Of a stretch of DNA of 64,000 bases, positions 18,201-25,948 are shown piece by piece. Both the position numbers and the translations under genes were made by a program. The first letter of the stretch is position 1, and each line of letters opens with the position of its first letter. Below the pieces are notes generated by a model that had not been told where the DNA came from, did not search any database, and saw only the letters and a list, made by a program, of their open reading frames with translations. The stretch lies in NCBI GenBank assembly GCA_047608075.1, contig JBLKRX010000017.1, forward strand, positions 1 to 64,000, written 5' to 3'. Source of the stretch: Ferdinandcohnia humi_A (GTDB lineage Bacteria; Bacillota; Bacilli; Bacillales; Bacillaceae_L).

Positions 18201-19309
18201 AATATCAATCTCTTATTCTTGCAAAGGTTGGAGATGAGATTAAGAATGACGTCACTCTTATTGGAGAACAAATCAGTAGTACAGAGGTAACAACATCCGA
18301 GTCATTGATTAAGGTCAAGAGAACGACAGGTATGGGAACAGGTGAAGGTGAGGTGGGCTCCTTAACGGTTAAGAAAGTGGATGCAGCCGATGGGCATGTA
18401 TTGCAGGGGGCTGTTTTTACATTAATAGACGCAACAAGTGGCGCTACAGTTGATACATTAACAACCAATGCGGATGGAGTTGTTGTATTTGACCGTTTGC
18501 TATTCGGAGAGTACCTACTCAAAGAGGCACGTGCACCTGAAGGTTATTTGGTTGGTATAAACGATACAGTACCTGTAGAGCTCGCAGAAGTGCATCAGCA
18601 ATTAGAAATTAAGAATGTGAAAATCCACCAAGGTGTTGAGCTAACAAAGGTAGATAGTAGAAACGAGGCTAAAGTACTTTCAGGCGCAGGATTTGAATTA
18701 CAGCTGAAAGTAAATGGTGACTATAAAACAATTAGTTCTCACTATACAAATGAGAACGGCCAAATCATTGTGAACAACTTACAGCCAGGGGAATATCAGT
18801 TTGTTGAGGTACGTGCGCCGTACTACTATAAGTTAGATCCAACTCCAATACCTTTTGTTATCAGGGAGAATCAGACAGAAGTTATAAAGGTAGTAAAAGA
18901 AAATGAACCAGGTGGACCTGGACCGGATCCGGTTACACCAGAAGTACCACATGAACCGGAAGACCCTACCTACCCAGGAGATGAAGAGGAACCAGAAAAA
19001 ACGGGAGACAATGAGAGTCCAGATAACCCAGGAAATGAAGAGAAACCTACGGAATCGGGAGACAATGGGGATCCGAACAATCCAAAAGAACAAAATGACC
19101 CGGATACACCAGTAACCCCTGGTCAAACAGACGGAATATCAAAAGACGAAACAGGTTCTGTCCTGCCACAAACAGGAGAAGATAGTGATAATCGCAGATT
19201 TTTAAGCGGAATTACACTAATTATTCTAGGGCTATTTTATTCTTTAGAAGAAGATCGGAATTATCGAAGTAGAAAAAAAGAGAAGCTGTTTTTAATCGTA
19301 AAGGATTAG
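15275..19309 (+). CDS. LPQTG-anchored, Cna-like surface adhesin
   Basis: A 1344-residue cell-wall protein. A signal peptide (about 1-27) and an N-terminal head are followed by five tandem units of about 135 residues. Each begins with an I-x-W-x-(I/V)-x-(F/I)-N motif, near residues 341, 475, 613, 749 and 888, as in collagen-adhesin-like repeats. Two Cna-B/SpaA-like domains follow (about 1027-1095 and 1119-1190), with Lys in VKKVD and Glu in LLKEARAPEGY suited to isopeptide bonds. Then come a Pro/Glu/Asp/Gly-rich wall-spanning stretch with a two-fold repeat, LPQTG near 1296, a hydrophobic segment and a charged tail. Co-encoded with the sortase. The ligand is unknown. Confidence 0.9.
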   Translation: MKKLGFLAIMVTLILQSFLSPIGAYANSKHTFLLSNEVIEENPVDPAQVIVTYDWVFTGNSSEEEKVYFYLLPKTIEVVNEQIGTLSAANKQIGSFIVSSKGITVTVFPNTVEETGSFQFNAIKKGTQNKSLTEEDQMKEKTEYTDSSSADSGLPKTVIAEDPLINGGNGVDSEEETGKQIIEENILTNATLSYENRSGEKVDEVDLESIISVTYEWELPNGHPYKEGATFEFDLPQELKVYETITNQDILYNNNPIGTFSVDNNGRVTMVFNGFIQSHSNIRGTLEVLSSIRETIVVTEDRKVEVTPIEGHATSTIPIAFTPKGNTIDKKGIPDKGYNAKNIYWTIDFNKHLEDIQNAVLTDPLLEGQALQPGSIKIYELYTKMDGSVEQGREITASIGKTKDGKDFKIQFGNIKSAYRVTFVTDITNPDGTIYENTATLSGDTIDAVNASASVEVKRGVPLAKISKGYSGPTQTITWEINFNYNEKTISATESVLTDLFTDTQEFVNGSLKVEKVTIGDDGSESASEEISEDKYSFTFATAEKKTGFILQFKENIQEAYKITYQTKAKDRVFDQETITNTVQYGNQTKTATRTINQQILSKFHGTPNYKEKEISWTVEFNKDNYPMKNVVLTDTFPNKGLTLLEDTLKIWHDSTLLVYGQDYELDTDSFNVTFKRDITSKVKMEYITKFDFEVRADLSKKYLENHVHLTWKDEFGKELVKNTTSRFTPDTYTQSNGFKNGSYNAITKEITWNVGINYNLKEISEASVEDFISEGQALVEDSLVVKEMLLTGNPNGIEVKELKENLDYTIELNPDGKKGFKVIFKEKINSPYLLSYKTSLEGELIKKEYQNKATLYDKETILTDLFAKVSVTHGGEFTDKTGEQNGKMINWEVNINFSQSKISNVKILDKPTKNQKLLKGSFHLFSTSVAMDGTVTKSEEVSPDEYEVKINITEDGQETFELVFNKDIEKPYILEYQSLILAKVGDEIKNDVTLIGEQISSTEVTTSESLIKVKRTTGMGTGEGEVGSLTVKKVDAADGHVLQGAVFTLIDATSGATVDTLTTNADGVVVFDRLLFGEYLLKEARAPEGYLVGINDTVPVELAEVHQQLEIKNVKIHQGVELTKVDSRNEAKVLSGAGFELQLKVNGDYKTISSHYTNENGQIIVNNLQPGEYQFVEVRAPYYYKLDPTPIPFVIRENQTEVIKVVKENEPGGPGPDPVTPEVPHEPEDPTYPGDEEEPEKTGDNESPDNPGNEEKPTESGDNGDPNNPKEQNDPDTPVTPGQTDGISKDETGSVLPQTGEDSDNRRFLSGITLIILGLFYSLEEDRNYRSRKKEKLFLIVKD

Positions 19310-19328
19310 AAATAGCTTCTTTTCCTTT
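19281..19328 (+). terminator. Terminator overlapping the adhesin 3' end
   Basis: AGAAGCT (19281-19287) pairs with AGCTTCT (19314-19320), with inner TAATC/GATTA pairing and T-rich sequence after it. The hairpin includes the adhesin stop codon (19307-19309). Confidence 0.65.
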
Positions 19329-20080
19329 CTATCTTATTTGTTCACGCATAAAAATATATATTTTTGTTAGCACAGAGGACCAATAGCAGGGGTAGTTTAT
19401 ACTAATCAAAACCAATAAAACACCTATATAACTAAAGTATATTGCCCAAAATAGTAGTGGAAAAAATAGATGGTTTAAGAATGTATTTTCCAAAAGTAGG
19501 AATTATATCGGAAAAATGTTCAAAATTTGTTCAGAATAGAAGATTAATATTTACGGAGGTATGTAGTAACTCGAATCTTTTACCCACAGTACTCTCATGA
19601 AAATGGGAAAAGATGAACAAAGAAAATGAATAGTGTTCGGGCTACCCTTCATAGTAGTGCATCCAATTGAAGGTACAACCTCACCTAAAATTTTAAATCG
19701 TTCCTTTAGGAACTTAACTGTAAATAACTTCATTGCTAGAGTGAAGCTACCTTAAATTTCTAAACCTTCAATTGTATCCATCATATATTTTGCACTAAAA
19801 GAGTATTAAAGAAGAAATCAGGAAATTTGCGGGGAATGGTACTTATCTCATTGCTATTGCCTAAAAAATAAATTAAATATTAGAATTTTAGCTAGTGCAA
19901 AAGGGTTAACTAAAATTAAATTTATAGATCTTGTAAGTCCACCCTTTATCATAATTTACTAAATAGAGTGTCGGATATAATCTGATAGACAATAAAACTT
20001 AATTTAAATATCTTGTCTTACTTAGTTTAGCAGGTAATAAAATAGTAAATTTTTTAAAATAAGAATTGGAGTGAAAGTGA
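19310..20080. other. Gap between adhesin and the MHYT gene
   Basis: Besides the adhesin terminator and the decayed sortase start, the remaining AT-rich sequence (about 19740-20080) shows no gene, RNA or repeat. The conserved TGTTCA promoter copy points toward the cyclic-di-GMP gene about 530 bp away. Confidence 0.4.
19510..19700 (+). pseudogene. Decayed copy of the sortase promoter and 5' end
   Basis: The first 28 nt match 14550-14577 exactly. Similarity then continues with substitutions and gaps through the leader (TTTACGGAGGTATGTAGTAAC against TTTACTGAGGTATATAGTAAC, ACTCTCAT in both) and about 30 sortase codons (GTACAACCTCA in both). No open frame remains. The TGTTCA pair (19517-19522, 19528-19533) and a -10-like TAATAT (19545-19550) keep the same spacing as the intact promoter. 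It may be a relic of a second sortase/adhesin unit. Confidence 0.6.
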
Positions 20081-22102
20081 GTGTATATAGAAGGTAACTA
20101 TAACTATTATATTGTTGCACTCTCAATCGTGATTGCAATCCTAGCCTCATATTCTGCTTTAAGTATTACTGGGAAAATATCACATGCCAGAGGGAAAACG
20201 AAGTTATTTTGGTTATTTGCAGGTTCCTTTGTAATGGGAAGTGGAGTGTGGTCGATGCATTTTGTTGGTATGCTTGCATTTCATATGCATGCGACAGTTA
20301 AATATGATGTCTGGCTTACACTATTATCAATGTTAGCGAGCATGGTTTCCTCATTCATTGCATTTTATATTACGATGCCATTGAATATTAAATGGTCCAA
20401 ACTTACGTTAAGCGGCTTAATTATGGGGATCGGAATTGTCGCGATGCATTATATAGGAATGGAAGCAATGATTATGGATATGGAGCTTACGTATGATAGA
20501 AGTCTGTGGATATTGTCTGCCGTTATCGCTTTTTTAGCTTCTTATGCTGCCCTATTTTTGTTCCTTCGGTTTCGAAATCAAACGGGTTCAAGTTGGTTAA
20601 AGTGGTGCTCTGCTGTAATCATGGGCTTTGCAATATGTGGGATGCATTACACTGGAATGAAGGCTGTAAGGTTTATCCATCATGGAGACATGATAATCGA
20701 GCATACCAAGTCCGTTGATTTTTTTCTACTTTATGGTGTAACGGTAACCATTTTTATTATCTTATTTGTATCTTGGGGTGCCATGTTCTTTGATCGCCAT
20801 GTGCTTGAAAAAATGGCGTTTCAAGATACGATTACAGGTTTACCAAATCGAAATGAAATGAACCGTTTTTTTGATACGCAAGTAAGTAACGAAAATATTG
20901 GAGTTCTATTCCTAGACTTGGATCAGTTTAAAGCAATTAATGACACATTAGGTCACGATATTGGAGATTTACTCATTCAAGAGGTTGGTCAGCGCTTACG
21001 TCAGTTTATTCATGGTGGCCAACAGGTTTTTCGAATTGGTGGCGATGAATTCCTAATTATTGTCAAACAGTGTAAAGAACAACAGGCAGTACAATTAGCA
21101 GAACAAATTTTACAAAGTCTAAAAAATCCATATCGCATAAAAGGAAATGAATTATATGTAACAGGAAGTATTGGAATAAGCATTGGACCTATCGATCAAT
21201 CGGATCGTTCGATTCTCCTTAAAACAGCTGATACTGCTATGTATAAGGCAAAGAGTCTAGGGAAAAACCGGTACTGTGTGTACAATGATGGAATGGGTGC
21301 CAAAGAGGTTCGGAGAATGGAGTTAGAGAAAGACCTACAATTAGCATTAGAAAATAAGCAATTTTATATCGTATATCAACCAAAATGGAATGTGAAGTCA
21401 AATAGCCTATATGGATTTGAAGCATTAATTCGTTGGAAACATCCTCGATTAGGAATCGTTTCTCCGAGTGAATTTATTCCAATTTCCGAAGAAACAGGAA
21501 TGATTGTACCAATTACTAGTTGGGTTTTAGAAAATGCGTGTAGCCAGTGTAAAATATGGCAGGAACAAGGCATAGAAAAACCTGTGTCTGTAAATCTTTC
21601 GAATCGACTTTTTCAAGTAGGTAATTTATTTGAAATGATTCGAAAAATATTGAATACAAAAGAATTAGATCCTCATTTACTTGAGTTAGAAATTACAGAA
21701 TCAATGGTATTACTTGATCTTAAGGATATTACCCAACAGCTTCAAAGTATTCGTTCGTTAGGTGTAAGAGTCTCAATGGATGATTTCGGTACAGGCTATT
21801 CTTCTATTGGATTACTTGATCAAATTCCTATCGATGCACTTAAATTAGACCGATTATTTACGAATGATATCGGAACACCTCGAAAAAATGCAATCATTAA
21901 TGCCATTATTTTAATGGCAGAGGAATTAAAGCTAGATGTGATTGCTGAAGGAGTAGAAAGTCAAGAACATATCGAACATTTGGCTCAGTTGGGTTGTCAT
22001 GTGATGCAGGGATATTTCTATGGTAAGCCAATGAAAGTGAAAGAAATTGATGAGTGGTACAAACATCAAGATGGAATAAATAGAAATGCCTTAGAAGTAT
22101 AA
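20081..22102 (+). CDS. MHYT-GGDEF-EAL cyclic-di-GMP turnover protein
   Basis: A 673-residue membrane protein. Seven helices (about 8-245) carry three MHYT-type motifs (MHFVGMLAFHM, MHYIGMEAM, MHYTGMKAV), a sensor thought to bind copper and respond to oxygen, CO or NO. The GGDEF domain (about 250-410) has an intact RIGGDEF, so diguanylate cyclase activity is likely; no RxxD inhibitory site stands before it. The EAL domain (about 425-665) keeps FEALIRW, the ELEITES region and DDFGTGYSS, so phosphodiesterase activity is also possible. The start is GTG, chosen by frame length. It lies downstream of the adhesin locus; a link with attachment is inference. Confidence 0.92.
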   Translation: MYIEGNYNYYIVALSIVIAILASYSALSITGKISHARGKTKLFWLFAGSFVMGSGVWSMHFVGMLAFHMHATVKYDVWLTLLSMLASMVSSFIAFYITMPLNIKWSKLTLSGLIMGIGIVAMHYIGMEAMIMDMELTYDRSLWILSAVIAFLASYAALFLFLRFRNQTGSSWLKWCSAVIMGFAICGMHYTGMKAVRFIHHGDMIIEHTKSVDFFLLYGVTVTIFIILFVSWGAMFFDRHVLEKMAFQDTITGLPNRNEMNRFFDTQVSNENIGVLFLDLDQFKAINDTLGHDIGDLLIQEVGQRLRQFIHGGQQVFRIGGDEFLIIVKQCKEQQAVQLAEQILQSLKNPYRIKGNELYVTGSIGISIGPIDQSDRSILLKTADTAMYKAKSLGKNRYCVYNDGMGAKEVRRMELEKDLQLALENKQFYIVYQPKWNVKSNSLYGFEALIRWKHPRLGIVSPSEFIPISEETGMIVPITSWVLENACSQCKIWQEQGIEKPVSVNLSNRLFQVGNLFEMIRKILNTKELDPHLLELEITESMVLLDLKDITQQLQSIRSLGVRVSMDDFGTGYSSIGLLDQIPIDALKLDRLFTNDIGTPRKNAIINAIILMAEELKLDVIAEGVESQEHIEHLAQLGCHVMQGYFYGKPMKVKEIDEWYKHQDGINRNALEV

Positions 22103-22436
22103 TGAAACGACCTAAACTTTAACAAGCTAGATATAACAACTTGTTGAGGGAGAAGTAACAAACATGTTTCGGTATTTATTATTAAACTTTTGTATAGCTC
22201 CATTGTACATAGTTGGGAGTATTAATTAAAACTTAGATCAAAAGAGAGGAAATAGTTGAAAGAAACAAAGTAGATATCATTTAGGGAATAGGTATACAAG
22301 TTAATATATAGGAACGGTGAACCATACCACAAGTTATAGAAAGCTTCAATATAATAAAGTGATAGAAAAGCCGATCACTTCACAGAAACATCGGCTTTTC
22401 TCTGTAATTAACAAAATGACTTCACACTACAATTAA
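22103..22436. other. Gap between convergent genes
   Basis: Holds a 21-codon hydrophobic ORF (22164-22229) with GAGGGAG upstream, too short to call firmly, and the shared terminator at 22364-22401. Nothing else was seen. Confidence 0.35.
22364..22401. terminator. Bidirectional terminator
   Basis: AGAAAAGCCGAT (22364-22375) pairs perfectly with ATCGGCTTTTCT (22390-22401) around a 14-nt loop. It lies between the convergent MHYT and TPR/dynamin-like genes and can serve both. Confidence 0.8.
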
Positions 22437-25112
22437 TTACAAATTGTGAAGGTTTTCATATAAAATAGATTCTTCCCCATTCCTCACATTCATCCGTTCA
22501 AATTGTACAAGACGTGTTTCAAATAGTTTTAATGGATCGTAGTACACATCTGGGTTTGTTTTCATTTTAGTAAGGGTTCGATTGCTTACTTTTACTTGAT
22601 TCTTTGTTTCGTCAATTGTTTTTGATAATTCTTTGAGTGGTTTCTGATAGAACAGGTTGATGTCTTGCTGCAGTGATTTTCTAAAAAAGTCGAACTGGAT
22701 CCAGAATTTGCTTTGGATTGATTCGGTAATGTCAACATATGACTCATTTTCTACATATCTTTTATATTGATTGTACAGATATGCTTGCTGTTTTTGTGGG
22801 AGCAGGCCTAATACTTTTCCAGCACTCTTTAGCAAGACCTGTGCCGGATTGTGGCGTAGCATAATGTTTTCTTTTTCGATTTGAATTCGATACGTCATAC
22901 GATTGATGTCCCTACGCCAATCCTCAACCACTTTAAAGTCACATAGTAAGCTGAGTTCTTTTTCGGGATAGACTTCCGCTAGTGATTTCGACATTTCATC
23001 TAGGTAGACTTGAGTATCCGTCAGTTTTTGATTCGAATTTTCGATCCACTCCTGAAGAGAGGTAGTGAGATCTGGTAAAATCTCTTCATCAAAAAGACTT
23101 TGAATCTCTGCATTCATATTTTCATTTAGCTCAATGTGTAGCTGGTTAAAGTTGCTGTCTTCTTTTATAAAATCGGAGCAATTTTTAAGGATGCTTGGTA
23201 TTTTTTCGGAAAGTACTCGGTTGAGCTCCGTCTTTACGGCAGCGAATGAATCAATAATATCTTGACCTTGCTCGGTTTCTTTATCACTGAGACTGTTTAC
23301 AAATCCATTAAGTCTTGTGATGTATTCCTCATCTCGTGAGATCGACTCTAGAAGTTTGTTTTCTGCATCGACTCGTTTCTTTAGTAAACTGGTAATCGTT
23401 TTTCTTAGTAAAAACAGAATCTTCTCAAGACGAAAGTTGTTTTTTTCATAAACAAAGCTTGATGAAATAGAAGCTAGTATCTCATCTTTTCTTCCAGCAC
23501 GAGAATGTAAAATAACTGCATGTGGGAAGTATTCTTTTATTTGTTCTTGGTCAAAGGCATTTGGTAGGACAAAATGAACAGGTGTTTCTTTAACAGACTG
23601 CTTGATTTGAGTCAAATAGTCGTAATCGTTCTCGTCCAGCGATTCACCATTGTTCACAAATAATACTCCATCTACCACAGGTAGATAGCCAAATGTTTTC
23701 CGTTTCTCCATGAAGTACTCGTTCAATCCGGTGGTATAAATTCTCAACCCTGAATTTAGTAGCAGGGATGAAGGTAGGGCTACCTCAAAGATTGAGTCTG
23801 GAGACGTAGCATGATCCAGTGTTTCAAGTGGGCTACGCCCCATGTCGGTCACCTCGTATAGTTCAAGCTCCGTTCCATATTGAATACTCGTAAAAGTAGA
23901 AAGTGAATAACCAATTAATTCCTCTTCTAATATGGAGTTAAGGAAAGTATTTTTTCCTTTTCCAAGAACGAGAATGTTTGTTGTTTCCTTATCAAATAAT
24001 TGATTAAAGCCCCATACTAGTCGCTGGCTTGTTTCGATATTATTTTTTCGTGCCCATTCAATCATCGTGTTCATAAAGAGGTAGCATTCATCCAAGGTTA
24101 ATGTATCATTATGAGCTTTTTCTAGGACGATAATGGCCTCCTTGACGATGACTGATTTGATAGTGGAAGGAAAAATATCATTCCAAGCAAGTATAGCTGC
24201 AGCAGGTGCCAATCCATTTGAAGGTGTAGTTGTATTAAACCAATTAATCAGTAATTTTGGCATGATCTGTCCAATATCACGTAATAAATACTTGCCGGTA
24301 GTTAATTCAATATAGGATTCTTGGTATAGACTTGAAATCATGTGCCAGGAATCATACGGGTCAATCTCGAAATCCTTCATGATTTGATTGATGTAGTCTA
24401 ACCACGTTAGATAATAATCTGAATGTTGGTAACCCTCCCATATGAAGGAAGTGAGCTTTTTGAATCTAGGCTGGTCTAGCTCATAGAGCTTACGTAACAA
24501 TGGAATAAATTGATCCGGCGAAAATACATTACTATGTCCAGCTTTGCAATAGTTGATAAGGGTATCAAACCAGTCAATAGATGCAGTTCTCGCGGCTTCG
24601 TTGAGTGCGAGCTCAACTGCATTATTCCAATCCTCCTGCTCTTCGTAAAAACGCTTCGCGATTGTGGTTAGATTCGGATATTCCGGATATTCATTGATTG
24701 CTTCCTGCAAAACACGATAAGCGGAATCAAGATTGTTGTCTTCAAGATAAAGGGAGAACAGGTTTAACGAAACCTCACTGCTAAGAACCTTATCTAGCGT
24801 AAGAATGGAGCCATACACTTCTTCCGCAGAAGAAAGTAGGCCAAGTTCATAGTAGGCATCGGCAATATTCTTCTTCGCCCACGGTGCCAGGTCGTTCGTA
24901 ATATTCTCCCATTTATAAATGGCTGCTTCATAATCTTTATGATGAAAATAAACCTCTCCCTGTGCAAAACGTATATAAGACAGGTCATAAAGCTCCTTCT
25001 CCTGCTCAACCAAATACGCCTCACCGAGAACCTCAATCGGATGCCTCTTCTCATCCTCTACTATAAAACTCTGATAATACATCTTCCTAATAAACTCATT
25101 TTCAGAAATCAT
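22437..25112 (-). CDS. TPR protein fused to a degenerate dynamin-like GTPase
   Basis: An 891-residue protein. Residues about 40-370 are helical with TPR-like repeats (LSYIRFAQGEVYFHHKDYEAA, IADAYYELGLLSSAEEVY). From about 378 it follows the dynamin-like G-domain plan, but each nucleotide motif is damaged. The P-loop is shortened to LGKGKNTF (384-390). The DTPGL switch reads YTTGLNE (459-465). The NKxD position reads PNAFD (517-521). The last 350 residues are long charged helices, like the stalk of bacterial dynamins. It probably no longer hydrolyses GTP as usual. Monocistronic, ended by the bidirectional terminator. Function unknown. Confidence 0.7.
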   Translation of the reverse strand: MISENEFIRKMYYQSFIVEDEKRHPIEVLGEAYLVEQEKELYDLSYIRFAQGEVYFHHKDYEAAIYKWENITNDLAPWAKKNIADAYYELGLLSSAEEVYGSILTLDKVLSSEVSLNLFSLYLEDNNLDSAYRVLQEAINEYPEYPNLTTIAKRFYEEQEDWNNAVELALNEAARTASIDWFDTLINYCKAGHSNVFSPDQFIPLLRKLYELDQPRFKKLTSFIWEGYQHSDYYLTWLDYINQIMKDFEIDPYDSWHMISSLYQESYIELTTGKYLLRDIGQIMPKLLINWFNTTTPSNGLAPAAAILAWNDIFPSTIKSVIVKEAIIVLEKAHNDTLTLDECYLFMNTMIEWARKNNIETSQRLVWGFNQLFDKETTNILVLGKGKNTFLNSILEEELIGYSLSTFTSIQYGTELELYEVTDMGRSPLETLDHATSPDSIFEVALPSSLLLNSGLRIYTTGLNEYFMEKRKTFGYLPVVDGVLFVNNGESLDENDYDYLTQIKQSVKETPVHFVLPNAFDQEQIKEYFPHAVILHSRAGRKDEILASISSSFVYEKNNFRLEKILFLLRKTITSLLKKRVDAENKLLESISRDEEYITRLNGFVNSLSDKETEQGQDIIDSFAAVKTELNRVLSEKIPSILKNCSDFIKEDSNFNQLHIELNENMNAEIQSLFDEEILPDLTTSLQEWIENSNQKLTDTQVYLDEMSKSLAEVYPEKELSLLCDFKVVEDWRRDINRMTYRIQIEKENIMLRHNPAQVLLKSAGKVLGLLPQKQQAYLYNQYKRYVENESYVDITESIQSKFWIQFDFFRKSLQQDINLFYQKPLKELSKTIDETKNQVKVSNRTLTKMKTNPDVYYDPLKLFETRLVQFERMNVRNGEESILYENLHNL

Positions 25113-25130
25113 ATCTCAATCCTCCAAACC

Positions 25131-25206
25131 ATTGGGACACAGGTGGTGGGACACGGGGACAGGTTACTTGGTGAACCAGAGGGACGGTTCCTTCGGTTCT
25201 TTTCTC
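25131..25206. repeat. Decayed palindromic-repeat cluster
   Basis: GGGACAC boxes and GGGGACAGGTT are followed by an arm like that of the main palindrome (GAACCAGAGGGACGGTTCCTT). It is imperfect and unpaired. The GGGACA-type part reappears in reverse at about 52353-52392. Confidence 0.45.
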
Positions 25207-25329
25207 CCACACATTAGAGCCAAGTGTCCAAAGTTTATGATTAAACTAGTAAACTGGGAAAAGCCATAAGCATATATCCCCATCATAAATTAATACGTCG
25301 CAATAGCTCGTTTCATGTCGGTTGAGTTG

Positions 25330-25430
25330 GACCAGGGGGACGGGTCTACTGGACCACATAGTTAAGAAAATATTTATTAGAAAGCGAACCACAAGAACCG
25401 TCCCCTTGGTTACCCTTGGTTACCTGGTAC
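25330..25430. repeat. Split, decayed copy of the palindromic repeat
   Basis: A left arm (ACCAGGGGGACGGGTCTACTGG, positions 25330-25351) and a right arm (25386-25408, with ACCACAAGAACCGTCCCC) are separated by about 35 bp. The right edge has a tandem CCTTGGTTAC-like duplication. The arm belongs to the ACCACAAG variant also seen at 54157. Confidence 0.5.
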
Positions 25431-25440
25431 GCAGAGCGAA

Positions 25441-25469
25441 TTGACTTATTTTTATAAAGAATCTATAAT
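25441..25469 (+). promoter_or_regulatory. Sigma-A promoter of the ABC-F leader
   Basis: TTGACT (25441-25446), a 17-bp spacer and a perfect TATAAT (25464-25469). Predicted start of transcription is near 25476, giving a leader of about 470 nt before the ABC-F gene. Confidence 0.8.
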
Positions 25470-25508
25470 ATTATTGTATTTTAATTTGGTAAGGAGGATT
25501 ATTAAAAA

Positions 25509-25550
25509 ATGACGCATGCTATGAGACTTCGATTCCCAACTTTGAACTAG
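25509..25550 (+). CDS. ErmD-type macrolide-sensing leader peptide
   Basis: A 13-codon ORF encoding MTHAMRLRFPTLN, with a strong AAGGAGG site (25491-25497) 11 nt before the ATG. From memory it differs from the ErmD leader MTHSMRLRFPTLNQ by Ala for Ser at position 4 and by ending one residue earlier. It keeps Arg-Leu-Arg (codons 6-8), the +X+ motif at which macrolide-bound ribosomes stop. Codons 11-13 lie within one arm of a hairpin (25540-25547 against 25562-25569), so stalling would change the RNA fold downstream. Confidence 0.82.
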   Translation: MTHAMRLRFPTLN

Positions 25551-25616
25551 TAATTAAATATGTTCAAAGGCTCTGCTTTGTGTAGCGGAGTAAATGGGAT
25601 AAGTCTGTCCTTTTTT
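25540..25616 (+). promoter_or_regulatory. Transcription attenuator after the leader peptide
   Basis: CTTTGAAC (25540-25547) pairs perfectly with GTTCAAAG (25562-25569). CTCTGC (25571-25576) pairs with GCGGAG (25585-25590). A third stem (25592-25601 with 25606-25615, one mismatch, some G.U) ends in six T, like an intrinsic terminator. AAAGG (25566-25570) could pair instead with CCTTT (25609-25613) and break the terminator. Proposed logic: a drug-stalled ribosome opens the first hairpin, freeing AAAGG, so transcription reads on into the ABC-F gene. Confidence 0.6.
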
Positions 25617-25729
25617 AATAATCTTCATTTCATATTTTCAAATCACGTGAATGGTAACTTATAAGATGCGTGAGTTTTTCTATACTATTAAAGTGTTATG
25701 TACACCCGATAGTAAAAATATGTGATGCT

Positions 25730-25763
25730 AGAAAGGCGGATTAATTCTGCCTTTCTTTATTTA
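25730..25763 (+). terminator. Second hairpin in the ABC-F leader
   Basis: AGAAAGGCGGA (25730-25740) and TCTGCCTTTCT (25746-25756) form an 11-bp stem with one G.U, loop TTAAT, followed by TTTATTTAT. It is the strongest hairpin in the leader and may be a further attenuator. A weaker hairpin with a T-rich tail is at 25865-25897 (AATCACA/TGTGATT). Confidence 0.55.
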
Positions 25764-25948
25764 TGTCTACATTTCCTTCTCTTGATATGCAAATGGAAGG
25801 TTATTTCCTGACGGCTTCTAATCGCTCTAAAAAAATAAGGATGGGTTTTCTTCCCTTTACTCTGAATCACATGCAGAATGTCTGTGATTTCTTCTTATTC
25901 ATAAGAAAGAATAAAGCTGAAAAAGAGAAGAGAAAAGAGGAATGAAAC

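Noticed and set aside
18833..19126. Long minus-strand ORF opposite the adhesin wall-spanning region
   Set aside because: Mirror frame of a repetitive Pro/Glu/Gly-rich coding stretch; no ribosome binding site.
25763..25945. 60-codon ORF directly before the ABC-F gene
   Set aside because: No ribosome binding site; it begins right after a hairpin and reads through another hairpin. It is better explained as leader RNA.
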